A stretch of DNA of 64,000 nucleotides from Isoetes taiwanensis (Eukaryota; Streptophyta; Lycopodiopsida; Isoetales; Isoetaceae), in contig JAJEKV010000514.1 in assembly GCA_021234155.1 (NCBI GenBank), positions 99,515 to 163,514 of the forward strand, read 5' to 3'. Positions 12,187-24,200 of the stretch are shown one piece after another; within the stretch, counting starts at the first letter, position 1, and every line of letters begins with the position of its first letter. The position numbers and the translations under genes are program-made. The notes beneath the pieces were generated by a model. That model saw nothing but the letters and a program-made list of their open reading frames with translations, did not search any database and was not told the origin of the DNA.

Positions 12187-12953
12187 TCACATGACCGAGG
12201 TATTCCACCATCTACGGCGCGGTGGCGCCGACAACTTGGCGCATAACCGATGCCTTCTTAACTTCTCGAACACCTTTCTTACGTGTTGTACATGCTCTTC
12301 AGCGGATTTCTTTGTACACGGAATATCGTCGAAGAATACTATCACAAAGGTGTCCAAGTATTCTCGAAAATGTCGTTCATGAGTCTCATGAAGCGAGCCG
12401 GGCGTTAGATAGACCAAATGGCATTACGGTGAACTCGTAATGCCCATACCGGTTACGAAAAGCCGTTTTGTGGATGTCCTCTTCCTTTATTCTGATCTGG
12501 TGATAACCCCGACCTTAGGTCGATCTTGAGAAGACCTTTGCCCCTTGGAGCTGATCCATCAGGTCGCCCGATCCGGGAGTGCGTACTTGTTCTTGATGGT
12601 GTGCTTGTTCAATTGTCTCGTAGTCTATGCATCCTCAAGCTTCCATCCTTCTTCTTGACAAAGAGGATGGGTGCCCCAAATGGTGACGCTAGGCGATGAA
12701 GCCTAGATCGAGCAATTCTTAAGCGCTTCTTTAGCTCGGTGAGTTCATGTGTGGTCATTCTATATGGGGCCTTGCTCGTCGGCTTGGTCCCTCGGTCGAG
12801 TGCTATCTCACACTCTACTCCCCTGTAAGGAGGAAGCTTCTCGATCTCATCGGAAAGAGATCGTGGAATTAAAATGATCAAGTTGGCGATTTGCTTGGGC
12901 AACTTGGCGAGCACTTTGTCTTCTTTGCTTCCCTCCGGCTTCGGGTTCCTCAA
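12187..12953 (-). pseudogene. gypsy reverse transcriptase
   Basis: The N-terminal part reads LPPYRGVECEIALDRGTKP and SPFGAPILFVKKKDGSLRM, as in Ty3/gypsy RT. The palm motif appears as FVIVFFDDI at about 12320, in place of the usual VYIDDI-like block, so the DD pair is kept. Frameshifts near 12420-12610 destroy the central palm region. Confidence 0.85.
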
Positions 12954-13119
12954 CCTCGAGTTTGAAGATGTATGCTACCCGCTTTCGCTCTTTATAGACT
13001 TGAGCAGCTTCTTTGAACATACTGCTTGCATGATGGGAGTAACTTCTTTACTGTGATCTCAATGGCTTTGCCGTCGGCGTTGGGAAGGTCACCTTCCGCT
13101 TTACGCCCCATATCGGATA

Positions 13120-13356
13120 TTAATCCACGGCAAGTCGATGTCGAAGTTGATCCTTTTTCCAATTTGTATGTCTTATTGCTTTCGGGCTTGCCAAGATTAC
13201 GGGTCTTGGTTTGGACTTTAGGGGTTTCAATTTCAACATTTCAACCATCCTCGGGGATGCAAAGTTATGGCTACTCCCGGAGTCTATCAAGACTATGAAA
13301 GACTTGGCCTTTGCCTTCCCTATTGTGGAGATTACCTTATCTTTGGGTCTCTGCAC
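13120..13356 (-). pseudogene. gypsy aspartic protease
   Basis: The segment contains FIVLIDSGSSHNFA, the DSG active-site motif of retropepsins, near 13280. It lies between the gag zinc knuckle and RT, as expected for gypsy polyproteins. The frame is disrupted on both sides. Confidence 0.8.
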
Positions 13357-13427
13357 ATTACGTATCTATAGCGGCGTGAAGATGTGGCACTCACCACAGA
13401 TGTAATCGCGTGCGCCTCGCCCCGTCC

Positions 13428-13634
13428 TCATCGGAGTGTCCCATCCGCCCAGATACGCTTTAGCGCTGAGCTCATAACAAATGGGTAATTCGCCGTTCGG
13501 TGGCCCGGCTGGAAACATCTAAAGCAGAGTTGCTTCTCTATGCATTCCTGCCTTTTCTCCTTGGGCATCGTCTGTAAGAAGGACCGTACTGCTTTGGAGT
13601 AGTTGGAACCTTCTTGTTTGTCCTTGAAGGACAC
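13428..13634 (-). pseudogene. gypsy gag zinc knuckle
   Basis: The sequence CFRCFQPGHRTANY matches CX2CX4HX4C except that the last cysteine is tyrosine (TGC to TAC). A working nucleocapsid knuckle needs this residue, so this copy would be impaired even without the frameshifts. Confidence 0.8.
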
Positions 13635-13841
13635 CTGCTTTCTTTCCTGTTGTTTCCCCTGGTTGCCATTGTATGGGGACTTTGTTGGACTTGGGCTGGC
13701 TGCCCTAGGATTGTAGCTCCCTGTTGCTTTGCCTCTATCGATGGTAAGGCTATACGTAAATCTTGTTGTAAAGTGGTCCGGATCCTTGCAAACTAATTGC
13801 CTTGGATTACGCCCGGATCTTGTTTTAGGGTCTATTGCCCT

Positions 13842-14640
13842 TCACGAGCTTCGGATTTCCTCGTTCGGTCCTTCTATGTAGCTTTCCCGCTGCGTGTTTC
13901 TCATTTCGGCAGAGGCACATCTGATCTTAGCCTCATGAATTCTTGATTGTATACGCACCCGTCTTGTAATCTTGTTGCAATCTGTAGAACTGCTGTGTTC
14001 TCGAGGAACATAGTGGTGTTTGAAAGCTTTTGAGAACTTCTTAAACCCATGGGCCTTGGCATAGCCCTTCCACCATATGCGTGCGGCCCCTTTCAGGTTG
14101 GCTGTTGCCACCACGCCTTTGTCCTTATCCTTCATGCGTAGGCATTGCCATACTACGCTCATTTCGTTGAGCTATGCCTCTGCCTCTAGCCGGATCTGTT
14201 CGATTACGAAGAACTGTTCGAAATTCTTGCGGGCTTTCCATACATTGCCAGTCTTTGAGTCCACCTTCTTACGGTAATCAGGGGCCTTAGTGTCCTTCAA
14301 TGCGGGCGTCTCTACGGTCCGGCGCTGCTTTCGGCCTCTTTTCGGACTTAGAATGGGGTGGGAAGGCTTGAGTGGGAGGTCTGCTAAGGGGACCTCCTTC
14401 TCTTACTCCTCCTCTTGTCTTTCCCCGAGCTTTGGGGTGTCATTTAATGGCCCCGGATGATGCTTGGGCTGCTAATAGGGCCTTTATCGGTCGGCTACGT
14501 TGCATCTGCGACATCTCCTCTTAAAGGGGGGGGGACCATATCCTTGAGCAGGTTCCTTTGAAGGGATTGTCTGTCGGGGGGTCTCTTCATCTCTGTTGGG
14601 CCTTACATTACCTTTCGGCCGATTCGTTGTTCCCTATCTG
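13842..14640 (-). pseudogene. gypsy gag capsid region
   Basis: The open piece at 13842-14162 contains LKGAARIWWKGYAKAH and FKKFSKAFKHHYVP, the conserved Retrotrans_gag pattern (LKG-A-WW then F---F---F-P). The N-terminal side at 14163-14640 is charged and Pro/Lys-rich but broken into several frames. No clear gag start codon can be chosen. Confidence 0.75.
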
Positions 14641-14864
14641 CATACACAATTGGTCATGGTCATGCGGTTAGTTTTTATTTGTTCTCTTGCATTATATGTG
14701 TTGTTGGTATAGTTGGAACAAAAATACATCAACAAAACATTTAAAGTGCAAAAGAAGTTATATTCATATTATATAATATGTTAATACAAAAAGACTTAGG
14801 GATCAAGATTCCTAACTATTCTTGATACTTGGCCGGTAAGATGGATTATCCTCTAGGAACTTCC

Positions 14865-15599
14865 TCACTTGGTTTGTTCCCTTTGAATGACCCAAGTTCC
14901 TAAGGACATTGTTGAAGATCCACCACCGCCAAAGCTCTCGCCAAATCTTCTACTCTGCTTTCGGAGGTGTAGGCTCTTGGTCCTTTGCCGATCTTCACGC
15001 TGTAAGGTATGGCAGAAGTCAAAAATATCGAGTGCTACCGCTCTCTTCACGAGGATGGCATACTTTTCGGTGTTGGGAGCTAGCCCGAGCATGCGACAAA
15101 GCACGAGAGTGTAATTAGCATCGATACTCCTTCCCAAGCCCACGGGGGTGAATTTGCGGTGAATTACGCTATTCTTCCATCCATCGGCGGGGAAGGTAAT
15201 ACGCGCAACGACGTATGCGTTGTGCCAGTGAGTCTTCGCCTCCTCGGCCTCCAACTCTGTATCTGCTTAGGCATAGTCGCCGACCTCCACCGTGGTGAGC
15301 TCCACGTGTAGTCTCGATTCTTTTGAAGCTCTCCTTAGGTGAACTTCGCCTCGCCGCTCGGGGAGGCGTTGGCCGAAGAACTGCGTTAAGATGTTCGAGG
15401 TCGCGTGGCGGATCCCCATCTGTTCCTGTAGAGCAAGGAACTCTTTCTCCGTCGGTAGTTGCCCTGCCTCCATAATCTGCCTGATATTGCTATAGGCTTG
15501 AATGTCGGCGGTGGACTCTCCCGTATAAGTGTCGGCTTCCCTTACTTGGAGTGGGAAGTCAGAAGTTCCTCGGACGATGAAGTCGTCAACGGCTCCCAT
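14865..15599 (-). CDS. unrecognised ~244-codon frame upstream of gag, one internal stop
   Basis: A single minus-strand frame runs from ATG at 15599 (MGAVDDFIVRGTSDF) to a TGA at 14865. The only interruption is TAA at 15267-15269, which sits where one C-to-T change in CAA would make it. The predicted protein is mixed alpha/beta-like and hydrophilic, with an Arg-rich middle (QRLPERRGEVHLRR), a conserved-looking stretch (YAILVKRAVALDIFDF) and a Gly/Ser-rich C-terminus. I do not recognise the family. It lies in the same orientation as the chromovirus, 5' of gag, where most plant chromoviruses have no gene. It could be an extra retroelement frame, a captured gene or an old virus-derived structural gene; the resemblance to filamentous-virus coat proteins is weak and only impressionistic. 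Confidence 0.45.
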
Positions 15600-17340
15600 C
15601 CTTTATACACCGATGGCAAGGCTAAGATTAGACTCTGAAAAGGCTTTGGGCCATTTTCAGCCTTGAAATCGCATCCTCTTTCTGCAGATCCGAGATCTTT
15701 TAGACAGATCTGGCAGCCTCGCTGTTGTCCGCAATAACAGAGAGACGGATCCCCTTAGAATGGCCACAACCAATGAGGTTCCGCCGCGCGGACCCCTCCA
15801 TTCAATGGTTTTGGCCTTTAACAGGCCATTCTAACATTTTAATTATATGTCACTTTCCATACGAAAGAATTGCCATTTAAAAATTATCCAAGACTGCCCC
15901 TAGGCAGTTTCTAACCTTTGGAACGTTCCCAGACATTCCCATGCCACCTAGTGGCACCTCCTAGGCTAAGTTCCTAACTACCACCCTAGGCGGTCTCACG
16001 GCTTTCAAAAACTGTAACAATTCCAATATCCTAACTATAAGTTTGACACAACTTTCATGTGTACATTTGCATGCTGCTAGACATATATGAGTTGGTGTTT
16101 GGAGACAACACCCCCAAGTCAAACGAGGCCAGGACCTTGCAGGGCTCCCTCACAAGAGGGGACAGTCCGGACCCTAGGAGGCGGGATCCAAAAAAGTTCC
16201 CGAGGCAGTCCTTCTGGCGGCTCCCCAGGGGCCCGCATGCCGCGACCTGAGCCACGGAGCCGGTTCCCCTATCCGGCCGTTGGATCCCTCCGTTCGAGGG
16301 GGCCCCTCGCCGGGAAGGCCCAAAAGATTTCAGATCGGTCCAGGAGAACTTGTCAAACGGGCGGAGGTCATGAGGTCGGCCTTGTAGAAACCGCGGTGTT
16401 TTGTCGTTCGCACGCAGGAGGCTCTGGAATGGCAAATCGACCTCGCCAAGTCGTCAGAAATGGCGAAATTACCCTAGGGGAGAAAGTTACAAAGGTCGGT
16501 TTTGCAAAAAGAAAAAAACACTCACGCCCTCCATGGCGGTATCCAGAAGCATCCACATCCTAGGCCAATTGACTCACGAGTGTCTTTGGACGGGGAGCTA
16601 CTTTGGGCTTCTTGGAGGTTGGGGTGGTCTTCGGCCCACCGGAACTTGGTCCCCTGGGGGGCAATGCCGACGTTCTAAGTCCATTGGCGAGCCAAATCGC
16701 GGTTCGTGAGAGGGAGGTCGCCCATCCGTCCCCGGGGCCTTGGGGAGAGGAAATCGGGGCAAGCGACTTCAGGGGGATTTTAGGGTTCCCGCTCACGGCA
16801 TCAACACCCCCACTCCCACGACAAGACACCACGCCAAGGTCCCTACCGAATCTGATAAGGAGAGGGCCTCCGAAATGTAAACCATGTGGGTTGCCAGGTT
16901 CTAGAAGGGTTTGCGTTTTGGAAGCCCGAAGTTTTTGAGATACTGTTGCGGTTTGGGACGTGGCCAAGAAGTTGCTTGACGAGAACGCGAGCAAGGGGAA
17001 CCGGACGAAGCGGAGTTTGGGCTTGTCCTTCTCGATGTGGCAATTAGAAGTCGGGGCGCTGCGATGGCAAGACATTCATAAATTCAGTAATTAATGCATT
17101 GTACGAAAATAAATTCTGATTTTTTGCCAGCTGGATTCCTAATTCATCTCCAGCACACAGCCTAATTTTCGGAATTTTCGGAGAAGGTCTAGGTCAAAGG
17201 GTCTCGCCTATCCACCCGTCCTAAAATATAACTTGGCCTTTCCTTGCACCTTTGGATCTTGATCTATGTCAACGGACATATGAGAAAAGTAATAAACAGT
17301 TGGGTCGAATTACTGTCGCGTAATTTTGTCGAGCGGCGCC
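15600..17340. other. GC-rich unassigned stretch
   Basis: From about 16090 to 17080 the DNA is clearly more GC-rich than its surroundings, and both strands carry long overlapping open frames (for example 16560-17075 minus, Pro/Ser/Lys-rich). That pattern comes easily from composition, and I find no motif. It may be the body of another retroelement. I see no LTR boundary for the chromovirus here. Confidence 0.4.
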
Positions 17341-17872
17341 GCCAGGCCTGATGGTAGCATCGCTGCCTAATCCTTCCGGACCCTAATCCTTCCTATGCAA
17401 TGCTTCTACCGAAGCGTACGCCATAGCCACTTCTGCCTTCCATCGCCATAGCTTCTACTGGGTTCATCCATAGCTTCTATTGGGTTCATCCAGGCGCTAC
17501 CCTTTTTGCTCAACAGCAAGGCTGCATTTGTGGACTGCAGTCTCTAAATCGCAAAAAGGAAGTCTCCAAAGCGCAAGAATCAGGAAAAAGGCATCGGACA
17601 TACCCTTGAAGGCAAAACCTGGTTTGGCAGGGGCTTGACGGGCTAAATCCAGCACTGCAGAAGATATCCGCCATAGCTAGAGCTTAAATGCAGTGTGTCC
17701 TTCTCTGATTGCGGTGTTTTCTCCAAATGCAGTGTTTCCTTCTCTGATTGCGCAAGAGATTTGGTCTGTGCAAGATATTTGGCCTGAGCAATGCTTGCCG
17801 CCAGAAACAGAGAAAACAAAGAAGCCCCTTGCCACGTGTTCGTACATAATTCGCCCAACTGTTTATTACGTA

Positions 17873-18005
17873 AGGGAAACTACTTATCTCGAAGATTCCC
17901 TCAGGAATATTCCCTCGGCGACCCGCCAGACTCGGCGGCGCTGCGGCTTCGCCTCCTGGGCGTCGCCTCGTCTGGCGGGGCCGCCTCTCGAACCGTAGTT
18001 TCCCT
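17873..18005. mobile_element. short foldback element (MITE-like)
   Basis: AGGGAAACTAC at 17873-17883 is the reverse complement of GTAGTTTCCCT at 17995-18005, and an inner pair (ccgccagac / gtctggcgg) makes the 133-bp segment able to fold on itself. The interior is GC-rich (repeated gcg and cgg). The 10 bases gtacataatt occur on both sides (17842-17851 and 18007-18016), but the left copy is 21 bp away from the inverted repeat, so the true ends are uncertain. Confidence 0.6.
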
Positions 18006-18285
18006 AGTACATAATTATTTGTGCATGTTGAAGAACATCACAGGCCCTGGATGGCAAAAAGGATATGTGGCGATGAGCTTTTTAGTTAACAAGAGAAAAA
18101 ATGTGATCAATTTAGGCTTAACTCCACAATATAGCATTAAAATGTGAAGTTAAGTAAATTCAGAATGGCAATTGATAATATAAAGAGACATGCAATGGCT
18201 TCAATTTACTGTTGATACTTATGGCCATGGGATTTTTAATATTGGCATCATCTATTCAGTTAAAATAGTGTATGAGCATATGAAT

Positions 18286-18709
18286 ATGTAACACAATAAC
18301 AGCGGATTTCAGGGGGATTTAGTATGGATATAATTCTTGAAACCATAGACCATATCCCTAAAATAAATGAATGGGATGTTATAAAAAAAAACATAGATTT
18401 AAGATAAAAAATAATCATGTTAGCTCACTAGTTAGATTGGTTAAAATAGTCTTATTAGGACATTGAGTTATTTTGGTAGAGGTTCGAGCCCCCCGTATTT
18501 CATATTCTAAAACCGTAGGCGAAGCAGCATAGAGACTCGATATTCCATCAAAAATCTTAGGCAAACTCGTATTTCACATTTCAAAATCATAGATGCCCTC
18601 AATCATAAATGACCATAAGCGAAACGAGAGGTGCTCAGAGACTCCATCATACGGTCTAGGCCGTAGGATCGATGGATCCGATGACTGTGGCAATCCATGG
18701 TGCACCTCG
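18286..18709 (+). repeat. SINE-like unit, copy 1
   Basis: This is the first of two direct copies of about 0.41-0.42 kb. It contains tagctcactagttagattgg at 18421, resembling a tRNA box A, and ggttcgagcc at 18481, resembling a tRNA box B. The 60-bp spacing allows an internal RNA polymerase III promoter with an extended loop. The unit starts near aatatgtaacacaataacag. I did not identify a tail or target duplication, so the SINE label is inferred from the paired boxes. Confidence 0.55.
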
Positions 18710-18713
18710 TTTA

Positions 18714-19121
18714 GAATATGTAGCACAATAACAGGGCGTTCCAGGGGGCTTTTGATATGGATATAATTCTTGAAATCATAGACCATATCCCTAAAATAAA
18801 CGAATGGGATGTCATAAAAAAAAACATAGCACGTTAGCTCACTGGTTAGATTGGTTAAAGTAGTCTTATTAGAACATTGAGTTATTTTGGTAGAGGTTCG
18901 AGCCCCCTGTATTTCATATTCTAAAACCGTAGGCGAAGCCGTATAGAGGCCCGATATTCCATCAAAACTTTAGGCAAACTCATATTTCAGATTTCACAAT
19001 CATAGGCACCCCCAATCATAAATGACCATAAGCGAAACAAGAGGTGCCCAGAGGCTCCAACATACGGTCTAGGCCGTACGATCGATGTATCCGACGACTG
19101 TGGCAATCCAGGATGTACCTG
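18714..19121 (+). repeat. SINE-like unit, copy 2
   Basis: Second direct copy of the unit at 18286-18709, visibly about 90% identical, with box A-like tagctcactggttagattgg at 18835 and box B-like ggttcgagcc at 18895. It lacks about 15 bases after the oligo-A stretch that copy 1 has. The two copies stand head to tail with only a few bases between them, which suggests tandem duplication more than two independent insertions. Confidence 0.55.
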
Positions 19122-21925
19122 TCATTCATTCATTTATAGCTGAGAAACTTATCCCTTGCAAATACTATAGACATATGGACCTCTTTCCCATGTGACTTTT
19201 TCAGAGTTCATGCCAAGTCTTCTTAGTGATATATGTCCATCAAATCTGAGATAGCATTTGAGGTAGTATTTCATTAAAAGACAGTATGTTCTAGATGCAT
19301 TCTTTTAATAATATATCTATCTTCAATTTAATAGAGCACATGGTTGATAAATAAAGGTGGATAGAAAATGTCTTTGGAGGAGAAAACAAACAATTTGTAA
19401 GTGTATTATACGATGATGAAAGGCAGAGATATTGGCATAGTTTAAAAGTACAAGAATGTTTTATTTTCAACATGTTTATGTTATAAGAATAGAATAGAAT
19501 AGGGCATAAGGGAGCTGTAAGATCATTTATTTTCATTGTATTGATTTTCAAGCTTATCTATGATTGATAACTATTAGTAATGGGTGTCTGGCATTGTCGG
19601 GCATAAAATACTATTATGTTGTAGGTAAATTGTCGATGTCTATAAAACGTCTTGCTAAATTTGAAAGAATTAAAATGGAAAAACGAAGATGACATTTGAT
19701 TGTATCTTTTAGAAATTAGTATGTTGTATGTTTGACAAAGGTTCGTGAGAGTATGGGTTGAATGAATGAATGGAACTTGAATGAATGAATGATTTTGTGT
19801 AGTAAATCTTGAGAATGTGGTCATTGAAAACCAATTTCCATCATTTTCGTATTAGAGTAACGTTGTTGTTGATGGGCCATTCATTGGGATATTTAAGGAC
19901 TCAATATTTAAAAAATTCAAGGAACTCATATTAACAATCATATGTTTGAAGGGTTTAGGTTTTGGCAACTTTCCCTGCCTTTGAAGTGGTCGAGAACTTG
20001 CGTGTAGGTTTCTCGAGGATCCAAAGATAGACTCCAGGAGATGAATGTGAATCAATCAAGTCTTAGTGAGTTGTCGAATGGATACACTACAATGAGCACG
20101 AAATCATTGAAAGTAGACAATCAGGTTGGATAAATGCGATAAGCAAAACTATACACGTGGAAATGGGGAAATATATTGATTGAGAATATGGTGGAATGAG
20201 GATTAGGATGATGGTCATAGCAATAGTTTGCATAGTCGTGAACACTGAACGAAATTAAATGAATTGTCGCAAATCCTTGACCTCTCAATTATCTGCTAAA
20301 GTAGCTATTTGCTTATTATCTAAAAAAAATTCTCATTGACATGCAAAGCCTTTCTCATTGTCATGCATAGGCTTTGAAATTGCGTTTGGACCGAGGTGTA
20401 ATGTAATATCTATCAAATATGAAGTACACCGTATGAGGATTGAAACACAAAGTTAGAGATGGTTCTCCATGTGCCCACGTCAGTAACCACAGAATAGAAA
20501 ATATAAAAACAATATAATTTACCATTATAGGTTACAAATATTCACCCACGGGTTACAAATATTGATGCATGGATGTAGTAGATGCACCCTGCATAAACGC
20601 CAACATGCACTCATATACATATTTCCAAAAAAAAATTCTAAAAAGAAATATCGCTGGGAAAACCCCTCTCAAAATCATATGACCTGCCCCAAAAACCAAT
20701 GTTCAACCTTATCAGGCTTTAGATTATTTAGTTGGAGAGCTTTATATCTGTCAGTGTTATGTTGAACAGTGCCTGGGATCGGGCTGGTCCTGCTTGCCTC
20801 TTGATAAGATGTGCCTAATCATGTAAATTTGATGTTACTCCCTTCAACCGCGGCAAGTGTTTACGTCTATTGATGGGGTATGACCTATAGAAATATTGGT
20901 CTACTCACTTTGACTTGTATCACCCTCCTCCTTGTATTCATATTCGGATGTTACATAGTAATCTTGCTTGTTTAAAAAAAAGCCCTTTATAAAACTTTGA
21001 TGTTTAGGTACTCTATTGCTCTACAAATTTGATGACATACGTGATTTCTGATTTTGTTATATGTCTCTAAAGAAAGACTCAATCCCTTCTGCATATGTTG
21101 TTGAGAGAAAGGAAACAAATTATATCAAAAGTTGGATCTTAACTGCATAACGCTTCTACAACTTAAATGTGAGATATAAAAGACCCGTACAGCTAGGACA
21201 ACACTACACCTAAAGGTAGCATCCTGGAGGACATCAGTCAAAGCATGTCCAAATGATTTCCATAGTCATCAAGCCTCACAATAAATATCTGGAGCACATT
21301 CATGATATAAAATTTTCACGTGTTCTATAAAAGGGATACGAATTGACGAATTGCCTCAAATAAGGACATAAAACCTACAATGTTATGATAGTGAGGCATT
21401 GTATAGCAATTGTGTGCATCGTTTAGTAAAAGAAAGTTGGGGGAACTTGTCCAGATATGCAAGCCAAAGGCATCAAACCGACACCTGCACCATCCTCTAA
21501 TGGAATACATTACATATGTTTGCACTAATTCCCAAAAAAGGACTAGTGAAGCACACAACTTTGCAAGCACGTATCAAATAGATGCATCCTATACGTATTT
21601 CTCTTATGTATCTCTCACATCCTCATCTTCACCAAGAGCATTTAGATATAATGTAGTATGACTATAGACCTGCCACATCCCACCCAATCATATTGTGATA
21701 GTCTAATAAGTTTGTAAATGAAAGAGACTTCAATATGCACCTAACTGTCGCATAATCTTGCAAAATTAGAATTTGTGGCTTTCAAATTACAAGGGTAAAA
21801 CATTTGACCAACAAGCTTTTGGCAATGCAGTAGCAAACTTTGGGCAACGAATTCATTGTAACAGTGCCCTCCAATCTGCTCAACATGAATGCCACCATCA
21901 GACGGAATTATCAGTAGTAGTATTG
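19122..21925. other. intergenic, AT-rich, no gene recognised
   Basis: I see only short open frames without motifs and simple AT-rich sequence. No RNA gene or clear mobile element is visible. Confidence 0.45.
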
Positions 21926-21929
21926 GAGT

Positions 21930-23160
21930 CAGATAATGTTGTCTGTTGTCTCCTATACTGTTTGAATTGTATATTGATCAGCTTGGAGACTACCTCGCAT
22001 AGCATTTGTGGAAGGGAGGGGGGAGGACACTATATCCTACTTGCTGATATTTCTGCGATGGCGTGGACCTCCTAACATACACTCCAATGAGTATCCAGCA
22101 ACATCTGGATGCCTTGAGTACTTTCTGCAAACAATTGGAATGCGCTTCAAGTTGGCCGAAAGCAAGGTGCTCCTAGTGTCATCCTCAAGGCAATAATGAC
22201 AGCCTCACTTCACCTACTGAGGTTAAGATGTGGAGATGGTGCCTACATATAAGTACCTAGGGGTGGACTTCACTACATCAATATATTGGGATGCTTGTAT
22301 TAGGCAGCAACAGGTGATGGTAGGTTGGAGAAGGCTTTCTTTGCAATGCAGAACAACTGTCATAGAGCAGAGCTTTACGATTGGTCATATTAGTCGCACT
22401 TGTTCAAAGTGTTGGTGGAAGCGGTGCTTTTGTATGGAGTGGAAGCATGGGGTCCAGTGATATTACTTGCTACTTAAGATGACTTGGAACAGATACATAA
22501 AGCCTTTTTTGACCCGAGCACTTGAAGTCAAGTCTACAGCTCCAAATCGAGAGACCAGGTTTCTACCTCTCAGAAGAGGTGCTCTAGAATGCCACATCTT
22601 CTACTGCCAAAAAGTAGTAAGCATGAAGGACTCATGCCTTCTCCAAACCTCACCTACACCATGGTCATGGGTCCATAATGCCTTAGAGAATGTTCGAAGG
22701 AGAAACAAGCCACCTGGTTCTCTAGATGGAATGCACTGGAACATGGGTGTATATAGGTACATAAGATGAGGATCACAATTGCCTGAATGACCTCGACACA
22801 TATTTCCAAAGCAATTTTTGGGATAAAATTGTTGCAAAATTAGTAAAAAGATTGCACTACAAATACCAGATTAATTCTACACTTACCAGGAGTCCATAGT
22901 GGTACTCGCTAACACATTTACTCATGAAAAAGCGTAGAGCAATTGCCTCCATTCGCAGAGGCACACACTACCTCTGAAAATTAGACAGGCAGATGGGCCT
23001 CGAGGGGAGCGAGAACGAAGGGTCTGTCAATGCTGTCAACTAGGAGTTATTGAGTATGAGATCCACACTCTTCAACACTACTGAGCATTTGCATCTATTT
23101 GGACACGCTATAAGGGGTTAGTTGTACTTAACCAACCACTGCATATGATGATGAACACAT
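21930..23160 (+). pseudogene. decayed LINE reverse transcriptase, copy A
   Basis: Pieces in all three plus-strand frames match one LINE ORF2. In order they are an ILI-S/QL-ET palm-side segment, GGHYILLADISAMAW (a broken YADD block), QQHLDALSTFC, TYKYLGVDFTTSIYWDACIR, a central block with FLPLRRGALECHIFYCQKV, and a C-terminal zinc-finger-like part near 22940-23100. Many frameshifts and stops show an old copy. The same protein family occurs on the minus strand at 28130-28960, and the KYLGV--TT-YWDACIR block is shared almost exactly. Confidence 0.75.
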
Positions 23161-23219
23161 AGGCGATAGGAGCACTGGGATCCTATGTCAGGAGATATTT
23201 GATTTGCAGGCTCAATTCT

Positions 23220-23545
23220 TTCCATGAAGAAAAGAGGGCTTCATAGATTGATAAAACGCAATTTAGTCCAAATCTGTCGAGAAAATTCAATTGATTATTT
23301 TGAAGGGATTTATATCTTTGTTTTGATACCAGATATCATTATATAAGCGCCTTGGGAACAAGAAGATAGAAATGCTATAAGACAGACATCGAGACCAAAG
23401 TTTCGATCTAGTGATTAGATTATGTCCAATGGAGCTTTGTAACTGCTTCCTTTAAAGATTTGCCATCTTCAACAATTATCGTCATTTTCTTTAGAGGGCT
23501 GCAAAGTAAATATGCAGTTCCTTAGATGTTTGAAATTCTCCAATC
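23220..23545 (+). repeat. LINE downstream segment, inverted partner of 27400-27745
   Basis: From gaaaagagggcttcatag to the ccttagatgttt region, this stretch is clearly similar to the reverse complement of 27400-27745. For example, both contain tatctttgttttga and gaaatgctataagaca. It lies downstream of LINE copy A just as 27745-27400 lies downstream of copy B on the other strand, so it is probably part of the same element or of one duplicated segment. Confidence 0.7.
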
Positions 23546-24029
23546 TCCGTACTTTAAACGAAGGCAAGACACCAAATTAATTTCTGCTCCATTGTTTTGC
23601 TCTCAGCCCATCAATTTCCTCTAGCAATTTGCAATGATTCTCTTGTCGAAAGCACTAATTTTATCCAATTTACAATAACAACTTGTTGTAGCCAAATAAA
23701 ATCAAGAAAGAGGATTTGTAGGAGTTAAGAAGTAGTGAAGGATGCAGGGTCTAAGAGTATTTGGTGAATTTTGAAGCATTTGAAATTTGAAGGAAACTCG
23801 CATTCTAGTTCTCAAGGTCATTTAGGAAATTCAAAGAAAACTTAAAGGCATTTGGGAAATTAATGTAAATCGTAAGGGCATTTGAATAATTTTAAAAGAT
23901 ATATAATACCTTGTATTTTGACCAAGGGCACCTCAGGGAAATTATCAAAACTCAGGGATACGTTTCCCCCTTTCCTTTTTTATATTGGTTAATACTTTCA
24001 CCTGCACGCAAAAGTCTATAAATAACAAG

Positions 24030-24200
24030 GTCTTGAGGTACAGGTAGCTACACATAACGAGCCAGAAACTTCTTGATTAGTTCATCCCAAGAAGTGGTTC
24101 CCATATTTTTCTCATAGTTTAACCATGCTCTAGCTTCATCATCCTTGAATCACTTTTCAAACTTTGAAAACTTGCATCCTTTTTGAAGCCATAGTCTAGA
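24030..24200 (-). pseudogene. retrotransposon gag fragment
   Basis: On the minus strand the sequence reads FKDDEARAWLN, then after a short gap GTTSWDELIKKFLARYV. This is the Retrotrans_gag pattern (DEARAWL---TSWDEL---FL). A stop follows directly after FLARYV. It is an isolated gag fragment from an LTR element other than the chromovirus above. Confidence 0.65.

Larger units (their letters stand above)
10010..14640 (-). mobile_element. Ty3/gypsy chromovirus, inactivated
   Basis: Reading right to left on the minus strand, the order is gag, CCHC-like knuckle, protease, reverse transcriptase, RNase H, integrase and C-terminal chromodomain. Integrase after RT/RNase H marks Ty3/gypsy (Metaviridae-type) order, and the chromodomain marks a chromovirus. 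The coding region is split over several frames by frameshifts and stops, so it cannot make a polyprotein. The LTRs are not identified. The region is visibly richer in GC than its flanks. Confidence 0.9.

Noticed and set aside
16055-17075. Long overlapping frames on both strands (126, 158 and 171 codons)
   Set aside because: The stretch is GC-rich, and overlapping frames on both strands without any motif are expected from composition.
18421-18490. Functional tRNA gene
   Set aside because: Only the A and B boxes are tRNA-like; the stems do not form an acceptor arm and the box spacing is too long.
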